DNA from: DAOUAJ01 sp034433615
GTDB taxonomy: Bacteria > Chloroflexota > Anaerolineae > DUEN01
Reading direction: 5' to 3'
NCBI GenBank assembly: GCA_034433615.1
Contig: DAOUAJ010000443.1
Span: forward strand, 1-32,670
Length of the DNA stretch: 32,670 bases
In this document: positions 14,333-23,665 of the stretch, in pieces
How the letters are laid out: every line of letters starts with the position of its first letter
Numbering within the stretch: the first letter of the stretch is position 1
Notes under the pieces: generated by a model
Seen by the model: only the letters and a program-made list of their open reading frames with translations
Databases searched by the model: none
Told to the model about the DNA's origin: nothing
Position numbers and translations under genes: made by a program

Positions 14333-15301
14333 ATGACTCGATACATCCTTGGCCGGCTGGCATCGTTGGTCTTCGTCTTACTGATCGTCTCTATCATCAC
14401 CTTCACGCTCATGCATTCCGTGCCAGGCGGCCCCTTTGATGAAGGAAAACAACGACTTCCACCAGCAGCCAAAGAGAACATCCTGCGCAAGTACGGCCTG
14501 GACCAGCCGGTGTGGAAGCAATACCTGAAATACATGTGGAACGTGCTGCATTTCGATTTCGGCATCCCCTATCAGGTTCCTAACACCACCGTCAGCCAGC
14601 TTATCATCGAAACCTGGACTATCACAGCTCAGGTCGGCGTGATGACCATCACCTTGGCTTATGGCCTGGGATTGATCGTGGGTTTATTGGCAGCCTATTA
14701 CCAGAACTCATGGATTGACAACCTCGTCACCTTCATCGCCATGCTGGGGATCACGGTGCCGAACTTTGTGGTGGCGCTGTGGCTCATCCTGATCTTTTCC
14801 GTGCGTCTGAATTTGCTCCCCTCGGGTGGCTGGAGCGAACCGGATCACTGGCTGATCCCGGGGGTGTTCTCCAAAGACTGGATCTTGCCGGTTCTGGCGT
14901 ACGCTCTGGCACCCTTCTCTGTGGTCGCTCGCTACACCCGGGCCAGCGTGGTGGAATCCATCCGCTCCGACTATGTGCGCACGGCCCGGGCCAAAGGATT
15001 GGCAGAGCGGGCCATCCTGTTCCGTCACGTCCTTAAGAACTCCTTGATCCCCATGGTCACAGCCTTGGGGCCAGAAATTCCCAATCTGCTGACCGGCTCA
15101 ATCTTCATCGAAGCCACTTTTCGTATCCCGGGCCTGGGTAAGTACTTCGTGACGAGCACTTTCAACCGCGATTATCCGATGATTATGGCACTGGTCTTGT
15201 TGATTGCGGCTTTGTGGGGGCTCACTTACCTGCTGACCGATATCGCGTACACCTGGATTGATCCACGGGTACGGCTGGGCGGGGCCGGGAGAGGTGCATA
15301 A
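14333..15301 (+). CDS. ABC importer permease, DppB/OppB type
   Basis: This 322-residue permease has six predicted helices. Its first helix follows MTRYILGRLASLVFVLLIVS, the standard N-terminus of DppB-type subunits. GGAG six bases before ATG 14333 supports this start over GTG 14321. The loop that contacts the ATPase (EAA motif) is YVRTARAKGLAERAI with HVLKNSLIPMVTALG. The late TGSIFIEATFRIPGLG is also diagnostic. It forms the channel with the following DppC-type subunit, whose ATG overlaps this stop codon (TAATG). Substrate follows the binding protein and is unknown. Confidence 0.92.
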   Translation: MTRYILGRLASLVFVLLIVSIITFTLMHSVPGGPFDEGKQRLPPAAKENILRKYGLDQPVWKQYLKYMWNVLHFDFGIPYQVPNTTVSQLIIETWTITAQVGVMTITLAYGLGLIVGLLAAYYQNSWIDNLVTFIAMLGITVPNFVVALWLILIFSVRLNLLPSGGWSEPDHWLIPGVFSKDWILPVLAYALAPFSVVARYTRASVVESIRSDYVRTARAKGLAERAILFRHVLKNSLIPMVTALGPEIPNLLTGSIFIEATFRIPGLGKYFVTSTFNRDYPMIMALVLLIAALWGLTYLLTDIAYTWIDPRVRLGGAGRGA

Positions 15302-16215
15302 TGGCACAAAGCGCAACTCACTCTGTGACGGCGATCCCTCTAGCGCCGACTGCAACCGTTCTGCGACAGCGCAGCCTGTGGCGTGACGCCGCTCGGCGTT
15401 TCTTCAAGAACCGGCTGGCCATCTTTGGGCTGACCATCGTCCTCTTTTTCCTCTTCCTGGCGATTTTTGCAGACGTTCTGGCCCCTTACCGGTACGACAA
15501 AGTCTATTTCGACAAGGTGTTGTTGCTCCCATTTGTGGATCCGAACTTCCCTCTGGGGACCGACGAGGTGGGGCGGGACTTTCTAAGCCGGCTGATCCAC
15601 GGGGCGCGCACGTCTATGACCGTGGGGCTGACGGTGCAGATCATCGCGCTGAGCATCGGCGTGCCTCTGGGCAGCTTGGCCGGCTATCGCGGTGGCCGCA
15701 CCGATTTCCTGGTATCGCGCCTGGTGGATGTGATGACGGCCTTCCCGGGGTTGCTGTTCGCGATCTTCCTGATCACGGTCTTTGGCGGTGGCCTCTGGAA
15801 AGTCATCCTGGTGTTGGGTGTGACAAGCTGGCTGGGGATCACCCGTTTGATGCGTGGCCAGTTGCTATCACTGCGGGAGAAGGAGTACGTGGAGGCGGCC
15901 CGCTGCATCGGCGCTTCGGAGTGGCACATCATCCGGAGGCACCTCGTGCCCAACGCGCTGTCGCCGTTGCTCGTCGCGGTCAGCTTTGGCATTCCGGCAG
16001 CGATCTTTGGTGAAGCAGGGTTGAGCTTCTTGGGGATTGGGATCAATGACCCGCTACCCAGTTGGGGCAAGATGGTAGGGGTCAGCGGCGCTTACGTGCG
16101 CGTCTACTGGCATCTGGCCCTCTTCCCGACCCTGCTGATCGCGCTCACTATGCTGGGCTTCTCTTTCGTCGGCGATGGCCTGCGCGATGCGCTGGATCCA
16201 CGGTTGGTGGAGTGA
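15301..16215 (+). CDS. ABC importer permease, DppC/OppC type
   Basis: This 304-residue second channel subunit has the N-terminal OppC-type segment (RFFKNRLAIFGLTIV) and an extracytoplasmic FPLGTDEVGRDFLSRLIHGAR loop typical of DppC. The EAA loop is YVEAARCIGASEWHI with HLVPNALSPLLVAVS, and the end is EAGLSFLGIGINDPLPSWG. It is translationally coupled to DppB. No gene for the two usual ATPase subunits (DppD/DppF) follows; the next gene encodes a cytochrome c-like lipoprotein instead. The channel must therefore borrow ATPases encoded elsewhere. Confidence 0.92.
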   Translation: MAQSATHSVTAIPLAPTATVLRQRSLWRDAARRFFKNRLAIFGLTIVLFFLFLAIFADVLAPYRYDKVYFDKVLLLPFVDPNFPLGTDEVGRDFLSRLIHGARTSMTVGLTVQIIALSIGVPLGSLAGYRGGRTDFLVSRLVDVMTAFPGLLFAIFLITVFGGGLWKVILVLGVTSWLGITRLMRGQLLSLREKEYVEAARCIGASEWHIIRRHLVPNALSPLLVAVSFGIPAAIFGEAGLSFLGIGINDPLPSWGKMVGVSGAYVRVYWHLALFPTLLIALTMLGFSFVGDGLRDALDPRLVE

Positions 16216-16223
16216 TTTGGATT

Positions 16224-16694
16224 ATGAAAAAGACACATTCCTTACAGTGGATACTTGTCCTTTGGCTGGTTCTGATGAGTGTGATGTTGCTGGCCTGTGG
16301 CCGTCGGCAGGAGGCGCCAGCAGAGACAAAAACTCCGGCCCGGCCGCCGACAGTCACACCCTTGCCGACCGTAGTATTTGAGCAACCGACAACGATCATC
16401 ACGGTGGCGGCCACAGCCACCCCGGTGCCCGCAGAGACGGTGGACCTGGAGCGGGGCAGACGGCTTTACGAGAGCAAGGGGTGTGCCGGCTGTCATGGTG
16501 CCCAGGGAGAGGGCGTGGCGAGTAAAGCTAAGGGCCTGGCCGGCACTCAACTGACCGAGCAGGAGTTTACGGACATCTTGCGCACCGGTGGGGCAGGCAA
16601 GCTCGGAAACGAGCATTTATATGGGATGCAAGCCATCAGCCCTTCCGGGATGAAGGCGCTGTATGCGTACATCAAGTCGTTCCCGGCGCGCTAA
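16224..16694 (+). CDS. c-type cytochrome lipoprotein
   Basis: This 156-residue exported lipoprotein has the lipobox MLLAC (C25), a Thr/Pro-rich linker (about 35-72) and a compact monoheme cytochrome c domain. The heme-binding site is CAGCH (87-91). The likely distal ligand is Met135 in YGMQAISPSGM, followed by the C-terminal helix ALYAYIKSF. The domain is about 85 residues, a normal size for cytochrome c6/c551-like proteins. ATG 16224 begins 8 bp after the DppC stop, without a strong ribosome binding site, so it is probably co-transcribed. It would sit on the outer face of the membrane as an electron carrier. Why it follows an importer is unclear. Confidence 0.88.
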   Translation: MKKTHSLQWILVLWLVLMSVMLLACGRRQEAPAETKTPARPPTVTPLPTVVFEQPTTIITVAATATPVPAETVDLERGRRLYESKGCAGCHGAQGEGVASKAKGLAGTQLTEQEFTDILRTGGAGKLGNEHLYGMQAISPSGMKALYAYIKSFPAR

Positions 16695-17220
16695 GCTCGC
16701 ACGAAGGTCTCCCCACTCCTCCTGGCCCGGCAAGTGGCCGATGGCGGCACTGGCGGTGGGGTTTGTGATCCTCCTGGGGGCAGGCATCTACGTTTCCAAC
16801 CAGTCACGCTCTACTTTGCCTGCCTCGGAAGTGCCATTGCAAAGGGCGACACCGTTCCCAGGAGTGGCGGCCACTGTGACGGCGGTGCGCCTTTTACCCA
16901 CCCTGTCTCCTGAGCAAGCGCGCCCGTACGATGAGATCGGTGCGCTGGTCCGTGAATGCAGTGAATTTCACCCCAACCGGCAACGCGCTATCCTGCAACA
17001 CCTGACCTGGCTTACGCATCCTGACAGTGTGCCAACAGAATTTATCTCGATCTATGGTGAGCGGTGGCCCGCCAAGCTGATGTTCGGTGCCGCCTACTTG
17101 ACGGTCGTTGAATGGGAAGAGTCTGGGCAGAAACAAGACTCTTGCCTGATCCCCATCGGCGTCCGGTTGAATGCGTTGCTGGCGGAGATGGGGGAGAACC
17201 CCGTGGGGGAGTTCCAATAA
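16663..17220 (+). CDS. hypothetical membrane-anchored protein
   Basis: This protein of 185 residues was not recognised. A basic N-terminus is followed by one membrane segment (ALAVGFVILLGAGIYVS, about 28-45) and a soluble outer domain. That domain has PYDEIGALVRECSEFHPNRQ, RAILQHLTWLTHPDSVP, EFISIYGERWPAK and a pair of cysteines (one in VRECSE, one in QDSCLIP). The start at 16663 has AAGG six bases upstream and overlaps the cytochrome gene by 32 bp. ATG 16741 would give a shorter protein beginning directly at the helix. Tight coupling to the cytochrome lipoprotein suggests a related envelope role, but that is inference. It converges with the histidine kinase gene, whose stop lies 11 bp away. 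Confidence 0.65.
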   Translation: MRTSSRSRRAKLARRSPHSSWPGKWPMAALAVGFVILLGAGIYVSNQSRSTLPASEVPLQRATPFPGVAATVTAVRLLPTLSPEQARPYDEIGALVRECSEFHPNRQRAILQHLTWLTHPDSVPTEFISIYGERWPAKLMFGAAYLTVVEWEESGQKQDSCLIPIGVRLNALLAEMGENPVGEFQ

Positions 17221-17230
17221 TCTCCGATCT

Positions 17231-20200
17231 CTAGTCTCCAGCCCTTAACCTCTCCAGCTCTGCCCTCACACGCGCGAACTCGGCCTCGATCTGCGAGATC
17301 TTCTCCCATGCCCCGTCCAGTGTGCCGGATCGCCCCAGGAGTTCCACCTCCTTGCACTGTCCGGCAAGAGCCTCGGCGCCGAAGAGGGCACTGTTCGACT
17401 TGAGCGTGTGGGCAGCCCGCTGCAGGGTTGACGGGTTGTCTGTGGCCAGCGCCTGGTGGATCTCGGCCAGCAATCGGGAGGCATCGTCCAGGTAACCGTC
17501 AATCAACTCTGCCAAGGCACCGGGAGCATCATCCCCCATCATGGCCTGAAACCTGTGGAGCGCATCGCGGTTGATCACGGCCCCGGCCGACTCCCTTGGA
17601 GGAAGAGGGGGCGAGCTGGAGCGGGGCGAGCACCTGCGCAGTGCCTCGGCCAACTCCTCGATGCGCACCGGCTTGCTGAGGTAGTCATCCATGCCAGCAG
17701 CCAGGCACTCCTCGCGGTCGCCCTGGAGGGCGTTGGCGGTCATGGCGATGATGCGGGGGCGCTCTTCTGCAGGCCATTGCTGGCAGATATGGCGACTGGC
17801 CTCCAGCCCGTCCATCTCCGGCATCTGCACGTCCATGAGCACCACGTCGTAAGGTTGACGCTGCACAGCTTGCAACACCTCGATGCCATTGGCCGCGACG
17901 TCGGCCCGATACCCCATGCGCTCAAGGATGCGGAGAGTGACCTTCTGGTTGATGACGTTGTCCTCAGCCAGAAGGATGCGCAAGGGATGGCGTTGGGCCA
18001 TCGTTGAGTCAATCTGCGCTCGTCGGGCAGGTCCTTTGGCCAATGGACGTTCCCGGGCGAAGAGGTTGAGCAGGACATTGTACAGTTGGGACGGCTTGAT
18101 CGGCTTGGTCAGGCAGGCTGCGAACTCTGCCGTCTGATCCTCCCCTGCACGCGGCCCCAAGGAGGTCAACATGACCAGGGGTAGGGATTGCGCATCGCGG
18201 TAGCGGCGGATTTCAGCGGCCAGGGTGCGGCCGTCCATCCCAGGCATGTGCATATCCAGGATGGCCAGGTCCAAGGGGTCCCCCCGGCAGACGCAGGCGA
18301 GAGCCTCAGGGCCAGAGGCCACGGTGGTGGGAATCATCCCCCACGACTCGGCCTGCAAGGAGAGGATACGGCGATTGGTGGGGTTGTCGTCTACAATCAA
18401 GACGCGCTTGCCCACCAGTTGGGGCTGAACGCCGCGCAGGTAGAGGCACGGCTGGCTGGGCGCCTCCTGAGCACGAATGGTGAAGTGGAAGGTGGAACCT
18501 TTCCCTACCTCGCTCTCCACCCAGATGGTGCCCCCCATCAGTTCGGTCAGGCGCTTAGAGATGGCCAGCCCCAGCCCGGTGCCACCGTACTTGCGGGTGG
18601 TGGAGGTATCGAGCTGGGTGAAGGACTGGAAGAGGCGATCCTGCTGCTCCTGGGGGATGCCGATGCCGGTGTCCCGGACGGAGAAGTGGATGAGGTGATG
18701 GGTGTTGCGTGTCACGTGTTCCGTTTCCCCATCGGCTGACGGTTGACGGCTGACCGCATCGGGCTTGCTGGTGACTTCAACGACGACTTCGCCGTGCTCG
18801 GTGAACTTGACCGCATTGGAGAGGAGGTTGACCAGCACCTGGCGCAGGCGGGTGACGTCACCCATCACGGTGTTGGGGGTGCCGTTGTGGATCAGGTAGG
18901 CCAGATCGAGCCCCTTCTCAGCCGCCTTGGGGGCGATGAGGTCGAGGGCCTCCTCGATGCAGGTGCGGAGATCAAAGGGATGTTGTTCTAGCTCCAGCTT
19001 TCCCGCCTCGATCTTGGAGAAGTCGAGGATGTCGTTGATGAGGGTGAGGAGGGCGTCAGAGGAGGTGCGGATGGTCTCGGCGAACTCCCGCTGCTGAGGG
19101 GAGAGCTCCGTGTCAAGCAGGAGGCTGGTCATGCCGACGATGGCGTTGAGAGGGGTACGGATCTCGTGGCTCATGTTGGCCAGAAATTCGGACTTGGCCT
19201 GGGCGGCGGCTTCGGCCGCCACAGCCAGCTCGTTGGCCCGCAGCACAGCCTGTTCGAGCTCGGCGTTGGCCGCCGCCAGCGCTTCCTCCGCCCGCTTGCG
19301 CTCGGTGATATCCCTCGAGATGCCGAACGTCCCGACGATTCGCCCTTCCTGGTCGCGCAAAGGCATCTTGGTCGTCAAAACCCATGTATCCGGACGATCG
19401 GGCCACGTTTCCTTTTCTTCTATGTTCATCAAAGGCTGGCCGGTTTGAATGATTTTCTGTTCGTCCTCGTACGCCTGGCGGGCGTGTTCCTCGGTGAAAA
19501 AGTCAAAGTCTATCTTTCCCACCGCCTGCCCAGGATCGCTCAAGCTGAACCATTGGGCGAGAGCCTTGCTGATTCTGATGAAGCGGCTCTCGCGATCTTT
19601 GAAATAGATGTGGTCAGGGACATTATCCATGAGGGCCTGCATGAGATACTGTTCCCGGGCCAGCGCCTCTTCCGCCTGCTTGCGTTCAGTGATATCGTGC
19701 GCGAAACCGGTGACGCCAACGACGTTGCCGTTTTCCATCTGAGCGATGCCCAGCACCTCCATCACTCGCGTCTCACCAGATTTCGTCAGAATGCGCAGTT
19801 GACGGAAATGGCGTGTTTCACCCCTCAAGGCGCGCTCGAATTCGTGTCGCGCCAGTTCCCGGTCTTCAGGATAGATGAGTTCGATGAACGGCTTTTCCAA
19901 CCATTCTTTTACCTGCCAGCCAGTGATGCGCTCGAAAGCGGGGTTGAGCAGGGTAAAATTGCCTTGGCGGGAAATGGCGTAGACGATTTCAGGGACGCCC
20001 TCGAACAGAAAGCGATAGCGCTGCTCCGACTTGCGTAGCGCTTCCTCCGCCCGCTTGCGTTCGGTGATGTCTTTGTTGATGCCCACAATCCCGATGACCT
20101 GGCCGGAGCCATCGCGTAGCGGTACTTTGGTAACCAGGAGCCATTTGGGGCTGCCTGTGTGATTTATGGCGGACGGCTCCTCACGGTCAATCAAAGGATC

Positions 20201-21475
20201 CCCTGCGCGGATGATCGCCTGCTCATCAGCGTAGAACCGGGCTGCCACCTCATGCGGGAAAAAGTCAAAGTCCGTCTTCCCAATGAGGTCATCTGGCGTC
20301 TTCACTCCCATATGGCGCACTAGCGCCGGGTTCACCACCATGAACCGGCCCTCGGTGTCTTTAACATAGATGTAATCCGGCATGTGATTTATCAACGTGC
20401 GCAGCAAGTTGCGCTCTTCCGCTAGCCGGCGTGCAGTCTCCTGGGTCTCCCGGAGCAGATAGGCGTTCTCCAGCGCGGCGGCGGCCTGGTCCACGAAGGC
20501 GGCCAGTGTCTGGATCTCCTCCTCGCTGATTTGCCCTTTCTGCCGCTTGTCGTATCCGACCTCGATGACGCCCAGGACGCGATCGCGTATTCGGATCGGC
20601 ATGAAGATGCGCAACAGCCGTTCGTGCCCGAACTTCTCCCAGATCTCCCGGTTGAAGCGGTCATCCCATTCGCCGATCACCTCGGTGCGCCCGGTGCGGT
20701 AGATGTCGGTCAGGATGTCGGGGTGATCGAGGGGATAGCGGCTCATCTGGATCCACTCGGGAAAGACGTCGTATTCGCCGCGCCAGATGCCGTGTCGGCT
20801 TTCGATGACGCCGGCCTGCTCGTCCACCAGGGACACGATCAGGTGTTCGCACCCCATGGCCTTGTAGATCGCCTCGAGGATGGCGCGGATGATCGCTTCC
20901 TCGTCCAGCGAGGAGGCGAGGGCACGGCTCGCCTCGTACAGGGCCTGCATCTTCTGCGCCGTTTTCTGGGCCGCGGTGAAAAGCCGGACGTTTTCGATGG
21001 CGTTGGCGACCCGGTTAGCCAGCACGCTGAACAGCGATTGCTCGGCCAGCGTGAAGGGGCGGTCCTTCAGCCGGGCTGCGTAGAGCAGGCCTAGCACCTC
21101 ACCGCTGGCGCTGACGGGGACGAACATGGCCGCCTGGACCACGTATGGCGTTGGCGCCGGGAAGGGAATCTCCATGCCCTCCGCGCGCCGCCAGCACAGG
21201 GGACGCCTGGCGGCCAGGGCTTGTGCCAGATCGGCGCCCATGTCGGTTAGCCGCCAATCGGTCAGGCGGGAGACGTGAACCCCGCGGGAGGCCTGCGGTC
21301 GGAACGCGTCCGCCATCGGGTCATACAGATAAAGGGCGGCGAAGTCATTTCCCAACAGCCGCGCGGCTTTGTCCACAGCCAGCTCGGCCACCTGTTGGAG
21401 ATCTTGCAGCCGCGCGGGGATGGCGGAGATCTCGTACAACAAGGAGAGTTCGGTCACACGGTCAAGCGCTTCCAT
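17231..21475 (-). CDS. hybrid sensor histidine kinase, GAF2-PAS3-HisKA-HATPase-REC2-HPt
   Basis: This 1414-residue cytosolic phosphorelay protein has no membrane helix. The domain order is two GAF domains (about 10-165 and 185-340) and three PAS/PAC units (about 350-475, 478-600, 605-725; each PAC ends in DITERK). A coiled segment leads to HisKA, with the phospho-accepting His near 769 in MSHEIRTPLNAIVG. Then comes the ATPase (N box LVNLLSNAVKFTEHG, G boxes DTGIGIP and GTGLGLAISKRL). Two receivers follow (Asp near 1073 in LAILDMHMPGMDG and near 1213 in VLMDVQMPEMDG). The C-terminal HPt domain has its His near 1355 in AAHTLKSNSALFGA. A complete multistep relay is thus on one chain, lacking only a DNA-binding output. 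GAGGTG five bases before the ATG supports the start. It lies 40 bp downstream of the FIST gene and is likely co-transcribed. Confidence 0.93.
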   Translation of the reverse strand: MEALDRVTELSLLYEISAIPARLQDLQQVAELAVDKAARLLGNDFAALYLYDPMADAFRPQASRGVHVSRLTDWRLTDMGADLAQALAARRPLCWRRAEGMEIPFPAPTPYVVQAAMFVPVSASGEVLGLLYAARLKDRPFTLAEQSLFSVLANRVANAIENVRLFTAAQKTAQKMQALYEASRALASSLDEEAIIRAILEAIYKAMGCEHLIVSLVDEQAGVIESRHGIWRGEYDVFPEWIQMSRYPLDHPDILTDIYRTGRTEVIGEWDDRFNREIWEKFGHERLLRIFMPIRIRDRVLGVIEVGYDKRQKGQISEEEIQTLAAFVDQAAAALENAYLLRETQETARRLAEERNLLRTLINHMPDYIYVKDTEGRFMVVNPALVRHMGVKTPDDLIGKTDFDFFPHEVAARFYADEQAIIRAGDPLIDREEPSAINHTGSPKWLLVTKVPLRDGSGQVIGIVGINKDITERKRAEEALRKSEQRYRFLFEGVPEIVYAISRQGNFTLLNPAFERITGWQVKEWLEKPFIELIYPEDRELARHEFERALRGETRHFRQLRILTKSGETRVMEVLGIAQMENGNVVGVTGFAHDITERKQAEEALAREQYLMQALMDNVPDHIYFKDRESRFIRISKALAQWFSLSDPGQAVGKIDFDFFTEEHARQAYEDEQKIIQTGQPLMNIEEKETWPDRPDTWVLTTKMPLRDQEGRIVGTFGISRDITERKRAEEALAAANAELEQAVLRANELAVAAEAAAQAKSEFLANMSHEIRTPLNAIVGMTSLLLDTELSPQQREFAETIRTSSDALLTLINDILDFSKIEAGKLELEQHPFDLRTCIEEALDLIAPKAAEKGLDLAYLIHNGTPNTVMGDVTRLRQVLVNLLSNAVKFTEHGEVVVEVTSKPDAVSRQPSADGETEHVTRNTHHLIHFSVRDTGIGIPQEQQDRLFQSFTQLDTSTTRKYGGTGLGLAISKRLTELMGGTIWVESEVGKGSTFHFTIRAQEAPSQPCLYLRGVQPQLVGKRVLIVDDNPTNRRILSLQAESWGMIPTTVASGPEALACVCRGDPLDLAILDMHMPGMDGRTLAAEIRRYRDAQSLPLVMLTSLGPRAGEDQTAEFAACLTKPIKPSQLYNVLLNLFARERPLAKGPARRAQIDSTMAQRHPLRILLAEDNVINQKVTLRILERMGYRADVAANGIEVLQAVQRQPYDVVLMDVQMPEMDGLEASRHICQQWPAEERPRIIAMTANALQGDREECLAAGMDDYLSKPVRIEELAEALRRCSPRSSSPPLPPRESAGAVINRDALHRFQAMMGDDAPGALAELIDGYLDDASRLLAEIHQALATDNPSTLQRAAHTLKSNSALFGAEALAGQCKEVELLGRSGTLDGAWEKISQIEAEFARVRAELERLRAGD

Positions 21476-21515
21476 CTGAGCACCTCAACACATCGCTTAC
21501 GACTAAAATGTCAAG

Positions 21516-22679
21516 CTAAGCCAGCGCGCCAATCACCACGGTTTTGTTGTGCAGCACTGTGAGCCCCGATTCCGACGGGGGCGCGATCTCGCCGTAGCTG
21601 AACATGCCGATCACGGGGGTCTCACGTCCGATCACGTCCCGGATGATCTCGATCTCGGTGACGGCCTCCTCGCGCAGATATTGCAATCGAGAGATGCAAT
21701 CGAAGATCACGGCGGCTGCGGGCGGATGCCCCGCTAGGCCTTCCACCGCGCGCTTCGCAGCGGCCCGCGCGGCCTCCAAGAGCGCGCGGGTATCGCCTAT
21801 CATCATGTTGGCCACCGAGTTCTCCGGCACGACGGCGGCGCATTCGATGGCCCCGTTGGGGTGCACCAGGTACGGATCGCGGATCAGGTACTCACTGCCC
21901 ACCTGCGGCAACCCGATGGGGTGAGCCGCCGCAAAAGCCGGGAATTGCTCGGGGGTCAGATTGGGCGCTTCGTTGGCCCACGTTTGCCGATAGACTTCAA
22001 AGGCCGGCTGGCCGTCCAGCTCGTAGATGATGTTGCCGGCAGAGCGCGTGACGACCAGCGGGCGCCTGTAAGGCGTCCAACCATGGGCTACGCCAACGCC
22101 GATCGGCCTGGACGAGCATAGCAGGGCGGCCACGAGCTCGTTGGAGATGAGCTGATCATTCATGAACCGGAGGTGATGGCCGTCAGCGCCGCCGATCAGC
22201 GGGCACAGCGGCCCCAGTACGTCCGTGGCGCCTTGAATCACCTCGGTGGTGAGGGGGGAAACGAAGTTTTCCAGGGCGAGCATGACCGCGTAGGGTCTTT
22301 CCGTTCCATCGGCCGGCAGGCGTTGAAGCAAGGTCTCGGCCAGCCGCTCGCCGGCGATCCGCGGGGAGTTCAGCCCGTCCTCGGTTGCGGCAAGGGCCAC
22401 GCGCAGAGCCTCAGAGCGCAGGGCCATCACGGCCACCGCGTCGGTGTGGATGCCGGAAGGCGTGATGATCCCGGTGGCGCAAGAGCCGATCAGGGGAACA
22501 GGGCCTGTCACCGAGCGAATGCCCTGCAACACCGCCGGCTGATCGTAGCGATCCGAAGCGAACAGGATCAGCAAATCGGGCTGTCCACCCACGCCGGACA
22601 GGGCCTGGGCTGCGGCTTCCATGCCCGCCTGTCGTGAATCTTCCTGACGACTCAATCCCACTTTCGCATATGTGCTCAT
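21516..22679 (-). CDS. FIST-domain sensory protein
   Basis: This 387-residue protein has FIST N and FIST C domains, a predicted small-ligand sensing module found in signal transduction proteins. Visible elements are QPDLLILFASDRYDQ, VPLIGSCATGIITPSG, CPLIGGADGH, PIGVGVAHGW, the VTRSAGNIIYELDGQPAFEVY transition to the C domain, and the late PVIGMFSYGEIAP. The start is set at ATG 22679 with AGGAG eight bases upstream; the 30 residues in front are not family-like. It has no membrane anchor or output domain. It is followed 40 bp later by the hybrid kinase, so it probably supplies ligand input to it, by analogy with FIST-kinase pairs. A promoter of its own is possible in the 142-bp gap before it (TATACT at 22774-22779 on the minus strand), but the -35 is poor. 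Confidence 0.88.
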   Translation of the reverse strand: MSTYAKVGLSRQEDSRQAGMEAAAQALSGVGGQPDLLILFASDRYDQPAVLQGIRSVTGPVPLIGSCATGIITPSGIHTDAVAVMALRSEALRVALAATEDGLNSPRIAGERLAETLLQRLPADGTERPYAVMLALENFVSPLTTEVIQGATDVLGPLCPLIGGADGHHLRFMNDQLISNELVAALLCSSRPIGVGVAHGWTPYRRPLVVTRSAGNIIYELDGQPAFEVYRQTWANEAPNLTPEQFPAFAAAHPIGLPQVGSEYLIRDPYLVHPNGAIECAAVVPENSVANMMIGDTRALLEAARAAAKRAVEGLAGHPPAAAVIFDCISRLQYLREEAVTEIEIIRDVIGRETPVIGMFSYGEIAPPSESGLTVLHNKTVVIGALA

Positions 22680-22821
22680 GACGATGCTCCTAATGCTACA
22701 ACGAGATTTCACTCTTAGCATGTCATTCCGAGCAGTACTAATCTCATTCCTTGTTGACCGTTGTCCCATCCAGTATACTGCAATCGGAGCACGTAGGACA
22801 TAAGGAATTGGTAAGAATTAA

Positions 22822-23646
22822 TCAGTGCACGACAAGTACCGGCAGTTCTGCCTGCACAAGCACCTGGCGCGTGATGTCGTCAAGCAAGATACGTGGCCAA
22901 CCCTCGCCTCGATGAGCTCCGATCACCAGCAGATCGTACGCGCCGGTCCGCGCCTCTGTGACAATCTCGTCCACAACCAGGCCGTGTCGGACTTTTAACA
23001 AAGGGGGTATACCCTGGCGTTCAAGCAGTGCCTTATCGCGGAACAGACGACGGCCTTCGCTGGTGCTGCGTTCGATCAACTGCTCTGCCGTGGCCAGAAG
23101 GAGGTCACCGCTCCTGGCGGGCGCGACACTGATCTGAGACATGACATGCACAATGGCGACAGTGGGGTTGAGGGTAAGGAGAGGGGGTAACTGTTGAACA
23201 AAACGCTTAACAAGGGTTTCGTCGTCGCGGATCCCTTCGCATAAGAGGATACGGCGCACTGGCCCTATCCGCCCCTTAGCGACGACCACCGGGCAGGGTG
23301 CATGTTCTACCACACGTTCGGTGGTCGCTCTCAACAGAAATCGCGTCTGAAAGGTCTGGAACTGTCGCTCCCCAATGACGAGCAGGTCGTACTTCCCTTC
23401 CTCCGCCTCTTTCACGATTTCCTCGGCCGGATGTCCTACGCGGATGCGCGTTTCGGCGGCAGGTACGTATTGTCGGAGAAATGCAACGGCCTCGGACAAA
23501 ACCTGCTCAGCGGCTGCCTGAAGATCTTGCCGTCTGACCGCCCTGAGCACAGTGGGCTGCTCGCTTAAATCGCGGGCGAGCAACGCCCCCCACAACACGG
23601 CTGAGGTTGCGTGGAGCGTGCGACCAACGGCAATCAAGATGCGCAT
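22822..23646 (-). CDS. tandem universal stress protein (two Usp domains)
   Basis: This 274-residue protein has two UspA folds in a row. The first (about 1-135) runs from MRILIAVGRT to CPVVVAKG, with the conserved YDLLVIGERQ. The second (about 140-274) runs from VRRILLCEG to LPVLVVH, with YDLLVIGAHRGEG. The ATP-binding signature of many Usps (G-x2-G-x9-G-S/T) is not intact in either half, so nucleotide binding is doubtful. The start is set at ATG 23646, where the Usp fold begins and GGAAAGGGAG precedes; the longer open frame codes an unlikely Cys/Ser-rich extension. The gene starts 19 bp after the permease stop and is probably in the same operon. Role: cytosolic stress or transport modulator, as Usps paired with permeases often are. 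Confidence 0.83.
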   Translation of the reverse strand: MRILIAVGRTLHATSAVLWGALLARDLSEQPTVLRAVRRQDLQAAAEQVLSEAVAFLRQYVPAAETRIRVGHPAEEIVKEAEEGKYDLLVIGERQFQTFQTRFLLRATTERVVEHAPCPVVVAKGRIGPVRRILLCEGIRDDETLVKRFVQQLPPLLTLNPTVAIVHVMSQISVAPARSGDLLLATAEQLIERSTSEGRRLFRDKALLERQGIPPLLKVRHGLVVDEIVTEARTGAYDLLVIGAHRGEGWPRILLDDITRQVLVQAELPVLVVH

Positions 23647-23665
23647 GGCTCCCTTTCCTGAGCTG

